NCBI RefSeq assembly: GCF_028453695.1
Contig: NC_135774.1
Span: 9,672,001-9,736,000, forward strand
DNA from: Augochlora pura
Taxonomy: Eukaryota; Arthropoda; Insecta; Hymenoptera; Halictidae
Length of the DNA: 64,000 bases
Reading direction: 5' to 3'
The notes beneath the pieces were generated by a model. The model made no database searches. It was not told the DNA's origin and saw only the letters and a list, made by a program, of their open reading frames with translations. A program made the position numbers and the translations under genes. Positions 49,101 to 62,400 of this stretch are shown here, piece after piece (the stretch's first letter is position 1; each line of letters starts with the position of its first letter).

Positions 49101-52100
49101 GCCGTCGCTCGTTACCCTGAAAGAGATTACGCCGTGACGTCAGAGACGTCGACAAAGCTATCAACCAATGAACTGTACAGCTTGCGGGGCAGTCATGCAA
49201 CAGTTCCTTGCATCACGCGTGTCACGCATGTGATCATTGAAATCTTGTTTACTCTCGTCTCTCACTTGCCGAGAAACCCTATCGGTGTCGGCGTGCCCGC
49301 GTTTCGATGCCACGAGCATCATCGATGCCTTTCGGCGGGGAACAAAACCGAGCCGGCCCGGCACAGGGGTTAAAAGTTTAATCAGAGCACCGACGCTCAC
49401 CCCTTGATGGTACTTTTTGCGCGACGTTGTTGGCTCGATCGAATCGAATCGAATCGAATCGACGCGAAGCGAAGCCCTGCGTGGAAATCGTTGCGACACG
49501 GAATAATTGAAAGGTAACAGTAGCGACGCGAATTCACTTTGTAAATTGCACGACTGCGCGCCACGAGGAGAAAAGAGTGGCCGGGAGGGGGTGGCCCAGG
49601 TGGGAGGTTCTAAAGGGCACCAGCGCGCGCCTGCATATTTATTCATTTATTTATTTATTTATTTATTCGATACTTAACCGGTATAGCCCTTTATATTCAG
49701 AGTATCTCGGCTAAAGCGAGCCACCTAAATATCTGTATTATTTTTGGAGACATTCGATAAACTTCATTAACAAGGATTGAACGGTTCAGGGAGATCAATA
49801 ATGTGGAGATAATGATTTTTCTGCAACTGGAGAATATTCGGAGACATAAAAAGCACGTTTACGTTGTTAATTATGAATTTTAATCGAAACTATTTTTCAG
49901 TGATTGTAGTTTAAATATGCGTCGATCTTATTTTATATTCTTATTTTTTTCATTTAAAAGTATCGCAAAATTAAAAAATGTATCTTAATCAATGGCCAGT
50001 ATGCGAATCCTGTAATCTACAGACCCTTAACAAGGGTTGCATTTAACTGTATAGTAAAGCCAAATTATAGCAGAGTTGGGCAATATTCGTACTATTTCGA
50101 ATAAAATTGTATTCGGGTTTATTTTTATCTAGATAAATGTTTATTCAGTTAAACATTTATTCGATAGCGTCATATGAAACATTTATTCGATAGTCTTTAT
50201 ATTTCATTCGCCATCGGAATACAATTTTGCCCAACTTTAAATTATAGACGTACACTCCCTGTTAGAAGGACAAGGGTATTGTGCAGATATACGATACTAT
50301 AGGCTTGTTTGAAGTCCTTGCCGCATCCGAGGATAAACCCCAATGTTCTCTATATACCCTACCGACAATGGATTGAATATGCTGATTGAGGGATAGATCG
50401 GATGAAAAGAGAACGTCGAAGATCGCGGACGGTGACGTTCGTGGTTACCAAAGTTACCAAAGACTCCTTGTCTCCTTTCTTTGTTTCATTCGCAGATAGC
50501 AACTTTGTGCTGGGAAATGCGCAGGTTCCGGCTCTCTACCCGATCGTTTATTGCTCCGACGGATTCTGCGACCTGACAGGATTCGCGCGAGCGCAAATCA
50601 TGCAGAAAGGTTGCGCTTGCAAGTTTCTCTATGGCCCGGAAACGAAGGAGGAGGAGAGAGCAATGATCGACAAAAGCCTCGAGAGCAAGACCGAGCTGAA
50701 GATGGAGGTCGTATTTTATAAGAAGACGGGTAAGTTTCGCTCGGTGATTCGAGGTTCTAGGTCCGCGAGCCTCGAATCAAGAATCGGCCCCGAAGAAGAA
50801 TCTATTCCTGCTAGGAAAAAGTAAGGTCGCACTCTAAAGTCCCCCGTGTTTCCGAGTTCGTTCCCTTTAAAGTTTAAAAGATTCACGTATATACGCGCCT
50901 TGACAGAACCAGTGCCTTCGATCCGGCACCACCAGCCGGAGGCAGGCAATTACAAACAGTAGAACGTATTGATCTTTAATTCATGTTCACGTGTAACAAC
51001 CTTAACTGTTCGTCTCCGCCGGTAGGGCGTACCTCGCCTTGAAAGATAACGTATAGGAAGATAATAACGCGGTCTCGTGAAATTATTTCTCGAAGGAAAG
51101 CGGCCTTGCTGCGGCGACGACGGCGGCGGCGACTGCAGAGAAAAGAACTTTTCCACCGGGTCGTCGTTTACTATTATTAATTGACTCTATCCGATGGAAA
51201 CGCACGCGGAGACCGTCTGCAACAGAAGTCGTTTAATCAACGTAATCGGTTCTGGGTCTATCAGTGCCCCGTAACAGCTAATATTTCACTCTTTACTCGC
51301 TCGGTGTCCATTTCTTGTTCTCCGAACGGGGGATAGGTAACTGGATCTAACTATGCGACCGACTTTAATTCGCAGGGACTACGTTCGATTGCCTGCTCGA
51401 CATCGTCCCGATCAAAAATGAAAAAGGCGACGTCGTTCTGTTTCTGGCCTCGCACAAAGACATCACCAACACGAAGAACCTTCAGATTTGTGAGTTACGA
51501 GATAGTGGTGAGTCTTTAGCCATGCTTCGCCGCCGAACCTGAACCGACGAAACGATTTTCCCTGGAATGCGTTCCGATCGGCCCCGCCCGATCGATCGCA
51601 TTCCAAAAGTTATCCGAGTTTGCGAGCTCGCGGATCCGATCCGGTATGAATTTAAATGAACAAAGTAGCTACGAACGTACACACTTTTTCGCTCGCCGTG
51701 CCAAAACGTTTCGTACTTCTAGACCGCGGTCACGCAAACACGCTGCACGTGACACGTAACATGTAAAACGCAACACACTATTCTTCAAAGCGATTCACCA
51801 AAGAGCACAAATCAAGCGCCAGCCAACGGTCTCAAATAGTTTGCTTATCTTGTAGAATTTACACATCTCGCGTTGTTGCACGTGTTAGTCGCGTAGAGAA
51901 ACGAGACGGAGAAGCCGGACCGAATATCTGGCTCGGATCGAGACGCCAGTTTTCGCCGCGTGTGTACACTGCTCGTAAAAAATTATTGCATAGACAAATG
52001 CGGGATAAATTGGCCAACTCTGACCGACGATGGCTATACTTTTAAACTTGAGCTTGAAAACTCTACTTCAAGATAATGTTCCTCGATTTTATGTTTGACG

Positions 52101-55100
52101 CACCTTCGCTGCTACACTCACGATCGGGAATGCCAATGCCGGCGGTACGTGAGAAAAATACAAGAGTAATTTTAAAGTGCTGCAACTTTACGAAATAAGA
52201 TCGCAGCCGCGTGTCTTTTCGTTAGTTAAAGAAGAAGAATCAAATTTCAATCAAACGGCATCCTCGATTTCGTCAGACTGTACAATTTACAATACGACAA
52301 ACATGATCTCACGTTTAAAGGATTACACAGTAGTAAGAGTGAATCAAGCTTAAAATCGTGAATTGCTATCTTAAAGTAAAAATTTCAAGCTTCCATTATG
52401 CAACCTCTAAGATACCAAAATTGATCTATACCGTAATATAAAAAGTGTGTAATGTAAGCAACTGACGAGAAGATCAGCGTACACGTATCTTCAGCTTTTA
52501 CCACCCTGCCTAATTAGCAGACGACAGCGCTTCCTTTTCGTTATTAATTACAGAAAGACGATGTACATATGACGGTGTAATGCGTATACTATCGAAAAGC
52601 CTGCCGGTCGCGCTGTAAAACGCGCGCCATGCAACGGTACAATTACGTTTCAGATGCAAATGGCGGTCCCGATCCCGAAGCCCCGCCAGCTAATTACGGT
52701 AGGAGAAGGAGCCGCGCCGTCCTCTACCAGCTCTCCGGCCATTATAAACAGGACAATAAGCACAAAATTAAATTGAACAATGTAAGTGATTCGGCCGTGA
52801 GTCCGTCTCCTTGTTCGCCTCGAATTCCACGAATCGTTTCAGAACCTTCTGCATTCGACCGCCGCACCGTTGCCGGAATACAAAACCACCGGCATCAAAA
52901 AGTCCCAATTCGTTTTGAGCCATTACGGCGGCTTCAAGTCTTGCTGGGACTGGCTGATACTACTGGCGACGTTCTACGTCGCGATCGTCGTCCCGTTCAA
53001 CGCGAGCTTCATCAACATCGACAGGCCTACGATGGTCAGCGACGTCGTGGTCGAAGCACTCTTTATAGTCGGTTCGTATCTCTACGACGTTTATTACATT
53101 CGTCATTACATTTTCTTTATTTGTAACAGTATTTTTACAAACACTGTTATTTTTTTACAGCAAGTAAGATTTACAACAGATTTTCTATATTTACATTATT
53201 TTTATAATTATCTCTCAAAGACCAATCACTTATATCTATTGCCAGTCTTATTTCGTGCCAAAAGCAATGACAGTATTGATAATAAAAATGTACGGCACAT
53301 TTTTGTGTTTCCTTATGCAAGGATCACTTATTAAGGATTTAATCAAGCTACGATAAAAAATTTCGACAATTTTAGACCGACGATATCCAAGGAAATAGGT
53401 GTTTCGTACCACCGAGCCCCACGATCTCGTGTGAGCGACCGCGCGATCGTTGCTCGACAACGAGCCTAAAATAATGAAATCCCGAATTCTCGGCTTATCG
53501 ATTGGTATGCTTTTAGAATAATTCAACCGAGACGGATCGCGAAGGGTGCTCCTTTTATCCAATCGGTGATTCGAGGAGCTCGTTAAGTCCGAAAGCAACG
53601 GCTCTCCCTCAACCCTGTTACCAATCTGCTCGTTTCCATCGAGCCCGCTGCCACTCGAAAAGGTTTCCTCACTTGCGAGGCAGAATCCTAACAATTTCTG
53701 TGTTTCCTTATTACCCTCGCCTCTCTGTTTCCCGTCGCCTCCGCGCCGGTAAAGAATGGCCGCGGTTCCGCGGTGTCGGACGCATTAATTCCGTACCGAA
53801 TTAGTATTCCGCCGCGGAATCGCGCCCCCTCGAATCGCCCTCTGCGAACGATAGCGACGCTCCGCCGTTAACTTGTTCGCGTTGAATATCGAATAACGAT
53901 CTTCCGTTGAGGAACTCTTCACAGGTGTTCGACGAGAACCGTGTCTCTTTGAGAACATAAACCACGGAATCGGATTTACGGGCGAAAGGGAAAAGCAAGG
54001 CGGAACACGTCAGCGGGAATGGGAAGGAACATTCACAAAGATAGGGAAAATGTGCCTAATACGGGATCCGTTTCGTTTTTTAAATTATAATTTCCGATTA
54101 ACCCTTCCGTTTCCATGGACGAGATACTTTGCTAATACTATGTCGGATATGCGACAATATTCTCTTTCTAGTTTGAAACCCATCTTTCTGGAAAGCGTAT
54201 TTCATTATCGTCATTATACTCAAGTTTATCTGAGCATAATTTTGTGCTGTTCTTTTGCATAATTTTCTTATTAAGCATAATCGCTGTCATCGCCTTTCAA
54301 GGAGATTTCTGTTCGAATGTCGTCATCGGTGTCCTTAAACAATGCTACTAATTAGGTTCAGTAATAAGTCCGTCCGCGTTTTCTTCTAAGAAAATATGCT
54401 ACCGTGCAGCCGTCGACGCGAACGGACTTATTATACAATTTGAGCCTAATCTGCTCTGCTTTAAAGTAAACGCTTCCGGCTTTCATTTAAACTAAATTGG
54501 ATATAAATAGCTCCACGGGAACGTATATTAAAATCCGTCTGAACTTTTCCTTTTTAACCTTGTAAACCTTACGATCTCAGAGGTTGATTTATTTTGAATT
54601 CTACAAAATGAACTAGTCACTCTATTGCAATTTAATTTATCCTATCTTAAAGTAGACAATTACAGCTTTCTTTTCAGCTAAATTGCATATGAATGTGTTG
54701 ACACATTTACACAGGATGCCATTTTGTGAGAAACAAAAGAAGTGTAGCATAGTTTCTCCACTCAAATAAGTTCCAATAAGCACACATGATACAGTACATA
54801 CCACTCAATACATAATACGCAATAAATGAAAGCAAAAGAATAGAAATGTGTTAAGAAAGGTGTAAACCGGTTTGAAGGGCTACTGTGCAACAAAAAGGTG
54901 TCGATTCGACACTTTTTGAAGGACAATAAATTAGGGTCATGTATTAGTAGAGGTCGTCGTATTAGACACCTCTTCCGTATCCCGTTGTTTCGCGACTAAA
55001 TTCGTTTCCCTTCGACATCGGGCAGCCTGTCGCTGGAACTACCAAGCTAGCGCGGAGCTTGTCCATGGCTCCCCATAAGCTCGCGGGGCGCCTCTAGGAA

Positions 55101-58100
55101 TTTTGCGGAAATCCGGTTTGCAAACGGGATTAAAAGCAGTTGGAAACGTATAGTTCCGGGGAACAGGATTGCGTTTGCTGGTTGTGAAACTAGAAAGGAC
55201 AAGCGACTGCGAGCGCATAGTTCTCGGGGCCCTTTGATCCTCGCCGTAGCCGTAGCCGAGCCGAGCCGAGCATTTTCAGTTCGATGGTGGTTCTATCTAG
55301 CCGTCGTGCAACGCCGTTGCGTCAATTTTCATTTCGCTCGACGATTATCGTTGAACGCCGCAATTATCGGGAAATGGGAACCGAGGGCAACAGAGCAACG
55401 GAGCAAACCAGCCACCTGTCTCTTCAACTTTCCGCAGATATCGTTCTGAACTTCCGCACGACCTACGTGAACCGGAAAGGCGAGGTGGTCAGCAACAGCA
55501 AAAACATCGCCGCCAACTATATGAAGGGCTGGTTCATCGTCGATCTAGTGGCGGCACTGCCCTTTGATTTCCTTTACGCCTCGGACGTGTACAGCGGCGA
55601 GGTGAGTGTTCGTTCATTATTCCACGTAAAGTGCACTAAAAGTCTCGCATGGCCATGCCCACGGTACCTTGCAAAATTAAAGCCGGTCCATCCGCGTACG
55701 CTCAACCACCCTGATCGAATCTTGTACGTGCTCGCGGGCTTGATCAAATTTTTAGCACGATTAGGCCGAGTTTGTTCCAACGATGAAAGAAAGCCTGCAT
55801 CTCGTCGCGTCGCGCGGTCTAAGAAAAGATACGTGCGCGGAATGCCGTGTCGTGGGATACCGTGACGCGAATCGTGAATGGGGTTCGTTTACCGATACGT
55901 ATATTACGGTAAACGACGTACCGATTCTTTCCGTCATGTTTCCTACCGAAGAACCTCTCGCTATGCCGACGATGAATGATACAATCATCCGAAGTTCGCG
56001 ACGCCGCGCGCCGAGCCGCGGCAGAGAATTCGCAATTAAGTTCCTCCTCGTTGCTCGGAATAGGGCATTCGAAGTATCCGACGCGGAAATTCTTACTGTC
56101 CCGCGTTCCTCCGGCCGATTTGCAACGTTAATTACGCTGGTCTACAAAAGTCCGCTCATTCTTTTTTTTTTTTACTGGAGATTTAATGTGTCAGCTTGCA
56201 GAGCATGTTTCACGCTGAATTCTAATGAAGCAGATGGTGCTTACGTCTTAATTATAATTAAGTTGATTTTGTCAAAGCCATTGTAATCGTATTCTTCTAT
56301 ATTCTGTGTGGAACAAGTTCTGAAATATTCGTTTACGATTTGATCGTGAATCTTTTATGTCTTTCTCCGAACAAAGCCTCGCTTTGCCACCGAAACGATT
56401 CATGCACGCTACCACAATTTTATTGTTAAAGTATTTTTCAGTTATTTTATGTGCATTTCGCAAGCGCAATGGATATACATTCAGTGAAAGTGATACAAGT
56501 TCTAACAGCAGTCTTTTAGTAAAGGAAAATGAAACGATGAAATGGAAGTGATAAATGGGAAAGAAATAGGAGAAAATGAAATCGTAGATAAAAGCTAAAT
56601 TGGATATGGAAGTAAAACAGTTTGTAAAACAAATTTTATGAGCTTCGGTAAACGTTGCTTCGGGAATATCCATAAACAATTTTCCAGAAACATTTAAGAA
56701 CGATAAATTTCAAAGTTTGGATCATTTAAGCGATAAAGAAAAGGGATACACTTTTTCAATGACCTGAATCGACAGAGTGAACATAAAATTTTCAACGCTT
56801 CGTCTAAAATCGAAAAATTGTTCTTTGAAGTGTTTTATAAATATTTGTGGAAATAAAGGGCAAGTTTGCGGACAATCCTTGCAAAGAAATCAAATTTCAG
56901 ACGCGAATAATGATTACTGCTTTTAAATATAGTAAAATTACTAATTCATAACTTTGTTTTACATGTACTAACCTTTTTCGTTGTAAGAAATACGAGTTCT
57001 CTATAAAAACTTAGTAAAAAGTTTTCTGCATCATTTTTACCGTCATTTATTCTCAAGTATATCCGATAATCGGAAAAAAATAACTTAAATCTGTTTCTGA
57101 ATTTTCTCATATTGGGAGACTATAACAATTTCAAGTGACTGTACTTTAATCGTAATTTATTTTAGAATGATAAAAATATTTGATTCTACTAAAAAAAATG
57201 TCGTTCGCTTCAAGTGTACCGTTATAGAGTCAATAAACAAGTATGTCATTTATCTTTTTCACTTCCAAATCTGAACTGGGTTAAGTTGATTTTGCATCCG
57301 GTGCCGCAAATACGCGGTTTCTAGCACGCGATGTAATGTTGAATAATTACTATGATCGTATATATTTATAAGGTATAAGACATTATCTAAAATGTGCAAC
57401 TTGTTGATTTTCTGGAATATTTAGTTTTCTGGAACATCCCGTTTGAATAGCCGGCCGTAATCAGCCAGCAGTAATCAGACAGCATATTAACACTCCATTT
57501 GCAAACAAATATTAAACTCCATTTGAAACATTTCTGTTCCGCGCGAAACGGCGAGCTACAGTTATTCAAAACGGAATTACATAAAAACTGTATGTGACAG
57601 GTAGATTGCGGATTTTCTCATGCAAAATAAAAATTGCTTGCACTAATTACGAGGCATAAAAGCTACATAGAACGCATAGACATTGATTTCGTCCTTTAAT
57701 CACCTGAATGATTTAAATGCACCGTAGTAATATTTTAAAATTCCTTTCGACGTTCTCACTGTTTTTGTGTTTGATCGACCTACTTCTGTCATAAACGCAT
57801 CAAATTCGCAGCCTAGTGATAGGAAAAAAACGGATTCCGAATTCGGATTCAGCGAGAAAAATACATAAGAATCGGTGCAAACATTGTCTGTGAAAAAAGT
57901 TTTGTTTGCCAGAACCATTATTATCAAAGTGAAGTTACATACAACCTATGCGTGACAGGAAAAAACGGATATCGAAATCGTCGAGGAAAAACGCATAAAC
58001 GTCGGCGTAAATATTTCCCGTAATAAAAATCGTGTATGCCAGTCGCGTCCCCAGATCCCACTGGCAGGTCACGATTACTAACCGCAGTCTTTTATCGCAG

Positions 58101-59356
58101 GAATCTGGCCATGGTAACATACATTTAGTAAAGTTGACCAGATTGCTGAGGCTAGCGCGGCTGCTGCAAAAGATGGACAGATATTCGCAATATAGCGCCG
58201 TCATTTTGACAATGTTGATGCTACTTTTCATCCTGTTGGCGCACTGGATGGCCTGCGTTTGGTTCGTTATCGCGGAAAAAGAAAGACTGAAGAACGACAG
58301 TGACTGGGACCTCGGTAAGTCGACGTCTCGTAATTGGGAGCCGTGTCCAGGTGAGAACCGTCGTCCTATGGACGGACCGGGAAACGTTTCGTGCGAAGGA
58401 GAGCCACTCCTGGGCCGTTCTGGGATTTGCCACGCGCGCGGAGCATCTATTCCGCTATGCATGTGTGTGTGCGGGATGTACATGCCTAGATATACAGATT
58501 AGTCTCGCGCGTATTATTTCGAGGAAACTCGTCTACGGAGAGCTGTGAATCGAGCGCAGAAACTGTTGTTCCGCGGTGCGCTGCACACGGCGGTCGGCAA
58601 ACTTTAACCCTCCGCGTACCACGGCGAAATTGTACCGTCTAATTTCGCTAAGCGAGTGATAAATGCTCGCTTAAATTAATAATGCGCTGCGGTGGCTGCT
58701 GGGAGTCCGATCGCAGATCGGCGAGAGTCTGAGCCACTCCAGGCATCTACATGCATGTATACAGAGCTTTCCTCGTGGACTTTCTCGGAGACTCGGCAAG
58801 CTTCACGGAGATTGAATCTGCTATCCACCTTAAGAGTGCACACGGTCCTGCATTCTACTTGAATACGATCGAATAGATTTTATCGACGTCGGCACACTTG
58901 TGACCGACATTCGCGTCATATTTTAAAGCGGCGGGCTGGGTCGCGCCCGGGATCAACGGAATATTTTGATTTTTCGGCATGTCGGCGAACGCAGCTCGGC
59001 GGAACTTTAATCGAGGCAATTTTTCAGGTTGGCTTCACACGCTGGCGGAGAGATTAAAGATTTCCGTGCAAAACGTGACTCACGCGGAGAGCTACATCAC
59101 GGCATTGTATTTCACTTGTAGCAGCTTAACGTCCGTAGGATTTGGCAACGTGTCCGCCAACACGTTCTCCGAGAAGTTATTCTCCATTTGCGCGATGCTT
59201 ATTGGCGGTTAGTAATCATCATCGATCAGTATAGTACACGTCCGTCCGTTTGGATTATCGATGGATCATCGGATAATCAATCGGATCGGTTTGCTCGAGG
59301 CATGTTTGTTTGCTAAGAATTCGTGTGCGATGCGTTAATATTCGGTATATAGAAAC

Positions 59357-59417
<61 letters not shown>

Positions 59418-62400
59418 AGAGAGAGAGAGAGAGAGAAACAGTAAGAGAGGGTAAGAGAGAGTAGAGTATACTCGGGTAATTTCCTGATACAGAATAATCT
59501 TTGATATTTTTTCAGTCTTTAAAACTGATGCTGATTTTGATTGATCAAAATTTGAACAAGTAATATTAAAGTTCTACTTTAGCTAATAAAAACCACGATT
59601 TAAATAAATTCTGTGGTATAGGCAAACCTTTTTGATCGTGAAGTACATTTACTCACATCGTTTTTCGTGCTGATTTTGAAAGGACACGTGTTGTTTAATT
59701 ACATACAGTTCAGAAATGTATAAATTATTCAACATGAAGCTACATAATATTGAAATGATACAAATTGACAGAATGTAAGCATTGAATTGTTATTTGTAAC
59801 GATTGAACGGCGGATTTTATACATTTATTGCAAACATTGAGTAAGAATATAATTTTCGATTGATTAATATTATTAAAAGGAAAGATACATTTTTATTGAA
59901 CTCTCGCTTCATACAATTGCTGAACAACATTTTTATTTTGTATAAAGGTCAGCCGTCTAATAATGGTACTAGTGTTATTTCTGCTTACGAAAGGTAGGTG
60001 AATTCTTATCTTGTTTTGAGCGTGAGCTCATGTTTTCTAGGAACAGCTTGAGAAAACTAACGAGTCGCGTCATCAACAATGTTTCTCTGTGCCCAAAACA
60101 ATTGGCTATCGTGAAGCAGTCATTATTTTATCTGCTAGGGTTTATTAAAAATTTCATGAATCGTTATGCAGGCTTCCAAACCATTAAATATACATTTAAA
60201 CAGGCAAGGGTAGTTTACTCAATGATAAAAGTGACTAACATCAAGAACTTTATTTAACATATTTAAAAAATTAAAATCTATATCAACTTTGATAATAATT
60301 TTTGAGCTAATTTTAAACAACCTTTCGTATTTTATCTCATGAACTTCGAAGGGTAGTTTCACCCTCTAAATATAAAAACAGAACAATATGAAAAGACACG
60401 TATCTCTTTTTTTGGCCCTTTCTAATATGCCTGAGAACTAAAACAATTGCAAACTAATATCTAAAAATCCTGCCATAATGATAGCATAACTTTTTATTGA
60501 TAATATTTATTTATTTTTCTCGACAATATAAAACATTGATTTTCTTTACGAGTGATCGAAAATAATGTCTATATTTATTTTGTAAATAATTAACTGAAAA
60601 CATCAGAGAAGAGCAATTTATATAAGTTACTGACTTGCTCTGTTTGCTTTATTGTATGCTCGGTATTACATTCTGGAAATACATTTCTGATTGTCGAGTA
60701 ATTTTTAAAACATTTTTATATCAGTGGAACAATTCCATTTCGGACGAGTGCACACTATTACTTATAAAACTGTATAGATGTCGACGGAACATTGAACAAA
60801 TCAAAAATTCTCATTTATTACTGGTAACATATGGATCTGATTTTATTCATTCAATTTTGATAAACGATATTTTGTCGCCATTCCGATTTTGAGGTAACCC
60901 ACGAAATTTCCATTTTGGATGATATACAGTTAAAACAATGTAATCTTCCGTGTAATCATTTAAATTAAATACATTACTCTGCATCTGAATTCACGTGTAA
61001 ATACTACATAGTATTTTCTCGTAATTTAAACATTTATTGAAATGATATTTCTCAATAGTATTTGATTTCTGCATTAAATGAAAAATATTACCAAATAGTA
61101 TTTGCTTGTACAAATATTTCAATGTTTAATATTTCATACGAAATTATTTTATATTTTCCCAAGTCCTTCCCCATATCAGTTCGATATCGTAATTTAGCAA
61201 AGAAAATATCAAAACGATCACGAAGTTAGCCGAGTTTACCTTTCGTGTACTAGACGGGAACGATGTTAATTGGTACGGAATAAAGTTGACATCAATTTGC
61301 AGTAGGGAATATTTCCACACTGTACATATCGTGTATGCTACAGCTCTGATGCATGCTGTGGTGTTTGGTAACGTGACGGCGATCATTCAAAGAATTTACT
61401 CTAGAAGATCGCTCTACCAAACAAAATTGCGGGATCTCAAGGATTTTTTCGTATTGCATCAGATACCAGACGAACTGAAACAGCGAATGCAAGACTATTT
61501 CCAGACCATGTGGTCCCTGAACCACGGTATCGACATACACGAGGTATAATGTCGTATCACGCAAATAATTAGGCTCGGCGTTACGAAGACGCCGAGAAAC
61601 CCCGACCCGGCGCGATGTAATCGTCGTTGTCGGTTGTCGGGCCGGATCAATTCGCGGAGTAATGAGACGAAGCCTGTGTATTAATCCTTTTAGACCCTCG
61701 AGCAATTCCCCGAGGAGCTGAGGGGGGACGTCTCGATGCACCTGCATCGCGAGATTTTGAATTTACCGATATTCGCGACCGCCTCCCAAGGCTGCCTCAA
61801 ACTGCTCTCGCTACGAATTCGGAATAATTTCTGCGCCCCGGGCGAGTATCTGATCCACAAGGGGGACGCCCTCTCCTACATTTACTATTTGTGCAACGGA
61901 TCGATGGAAGTCGTTCAAAACGACATGGTCGTGGCGATTTTAGGTACGGCCACCATGCCAGCAACATCGAATCCCGAACGTCCTAAACCCGGCACTCTAA
62001 ACCGCGACTAATTCACTTTCAAGGGAAAGGCGACTTGGTCGGATGCGACATAAACGTTCACCTACAGCATGGCAGCAACGGGGGTGGAACAGGTGGTTCG
62101 GGGTCCGCGGACGTCGTGGTCAAGTCGAGCTGCGACGTGAAAGCGCTTACTTACTGCGATTTGAAATGCATACACATGCACGGTCTCGTCGAAGTTTTGC
62201 GACTCTATCCGGAGTATCAGCACGAATTTGCGCAAGACATACAGCACGATCTCACTTACAATATACGGGAGGGATACGAGGCCGAGGTAAGTCAGTTCCG
62301 ACGAACAATACATCGTGTAGAATTTATATAAAGACCGAATGTTGAATAAAACCATTTTCAAATTCCAATATTTAAAAAAAAAACAGTTTTCGAATTTTAA

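Larger units (their letters stand above)
44546..50495 (+). other. Elk: Elk intron 1, part after the assembly gap
   Basis: About 6 kb, mainly AT-rich, with GC-rich patches at 45400-46100 and 48600-49620. It contains a segment (44671-44730) shared in inverse with the Ola1 intron at 3426, a 20-bp perfect palindrome at 46090, microsatellites at 49437 and 49645, and the MITE at 50071. Minus-strand frames of 114 and 161 residues (48276-48620, 49161-49646) show no domain and are not called. Confidence 0.6.
52843..58314 (+). other. Elk: Elk voltage-sensor exons (S1-S5)
   Basis: Exon 52843-53071 covers S1 and S2 (WDWLILLATFYVAIVVPF, VVVEALFIV). Exon 55438-55601 covers the end of S2 and S3 (DIVLNFRTTY, GWFIVDLVAALPFDFLY). 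Exon 58101-58314 covers S4 and S5 (KLTRLLRLARLLQKMDRYSQ, FILLAHWMACVWFVI). S4 shows the regular basic spacing of a working sensor. The S3-S4 linker SGEESGHGN is short and acidic. Confidence 0.9.

Noticed and set aside
49161..49646. 161-residue minus-strand open frame in Elk intron 1
   Set aside because: Crosses microsatellites (GAATC, TTTA), has no recognisable domain and no matching partner exons.
52629..53126. 165-residue plus-strand open frame over two Elk exons
   Set aside because: It reads through the 61-bp intron 52782-52842 and then continues in the wrong frame; the exon-based Elk reading is strongly supported instead.
55284..55865. 193-residue frame including Elk exon 55438-55601
   Set aside because: Only the middle part matches Elk; the ends run into intron sequence past a clear acceptor and donor.
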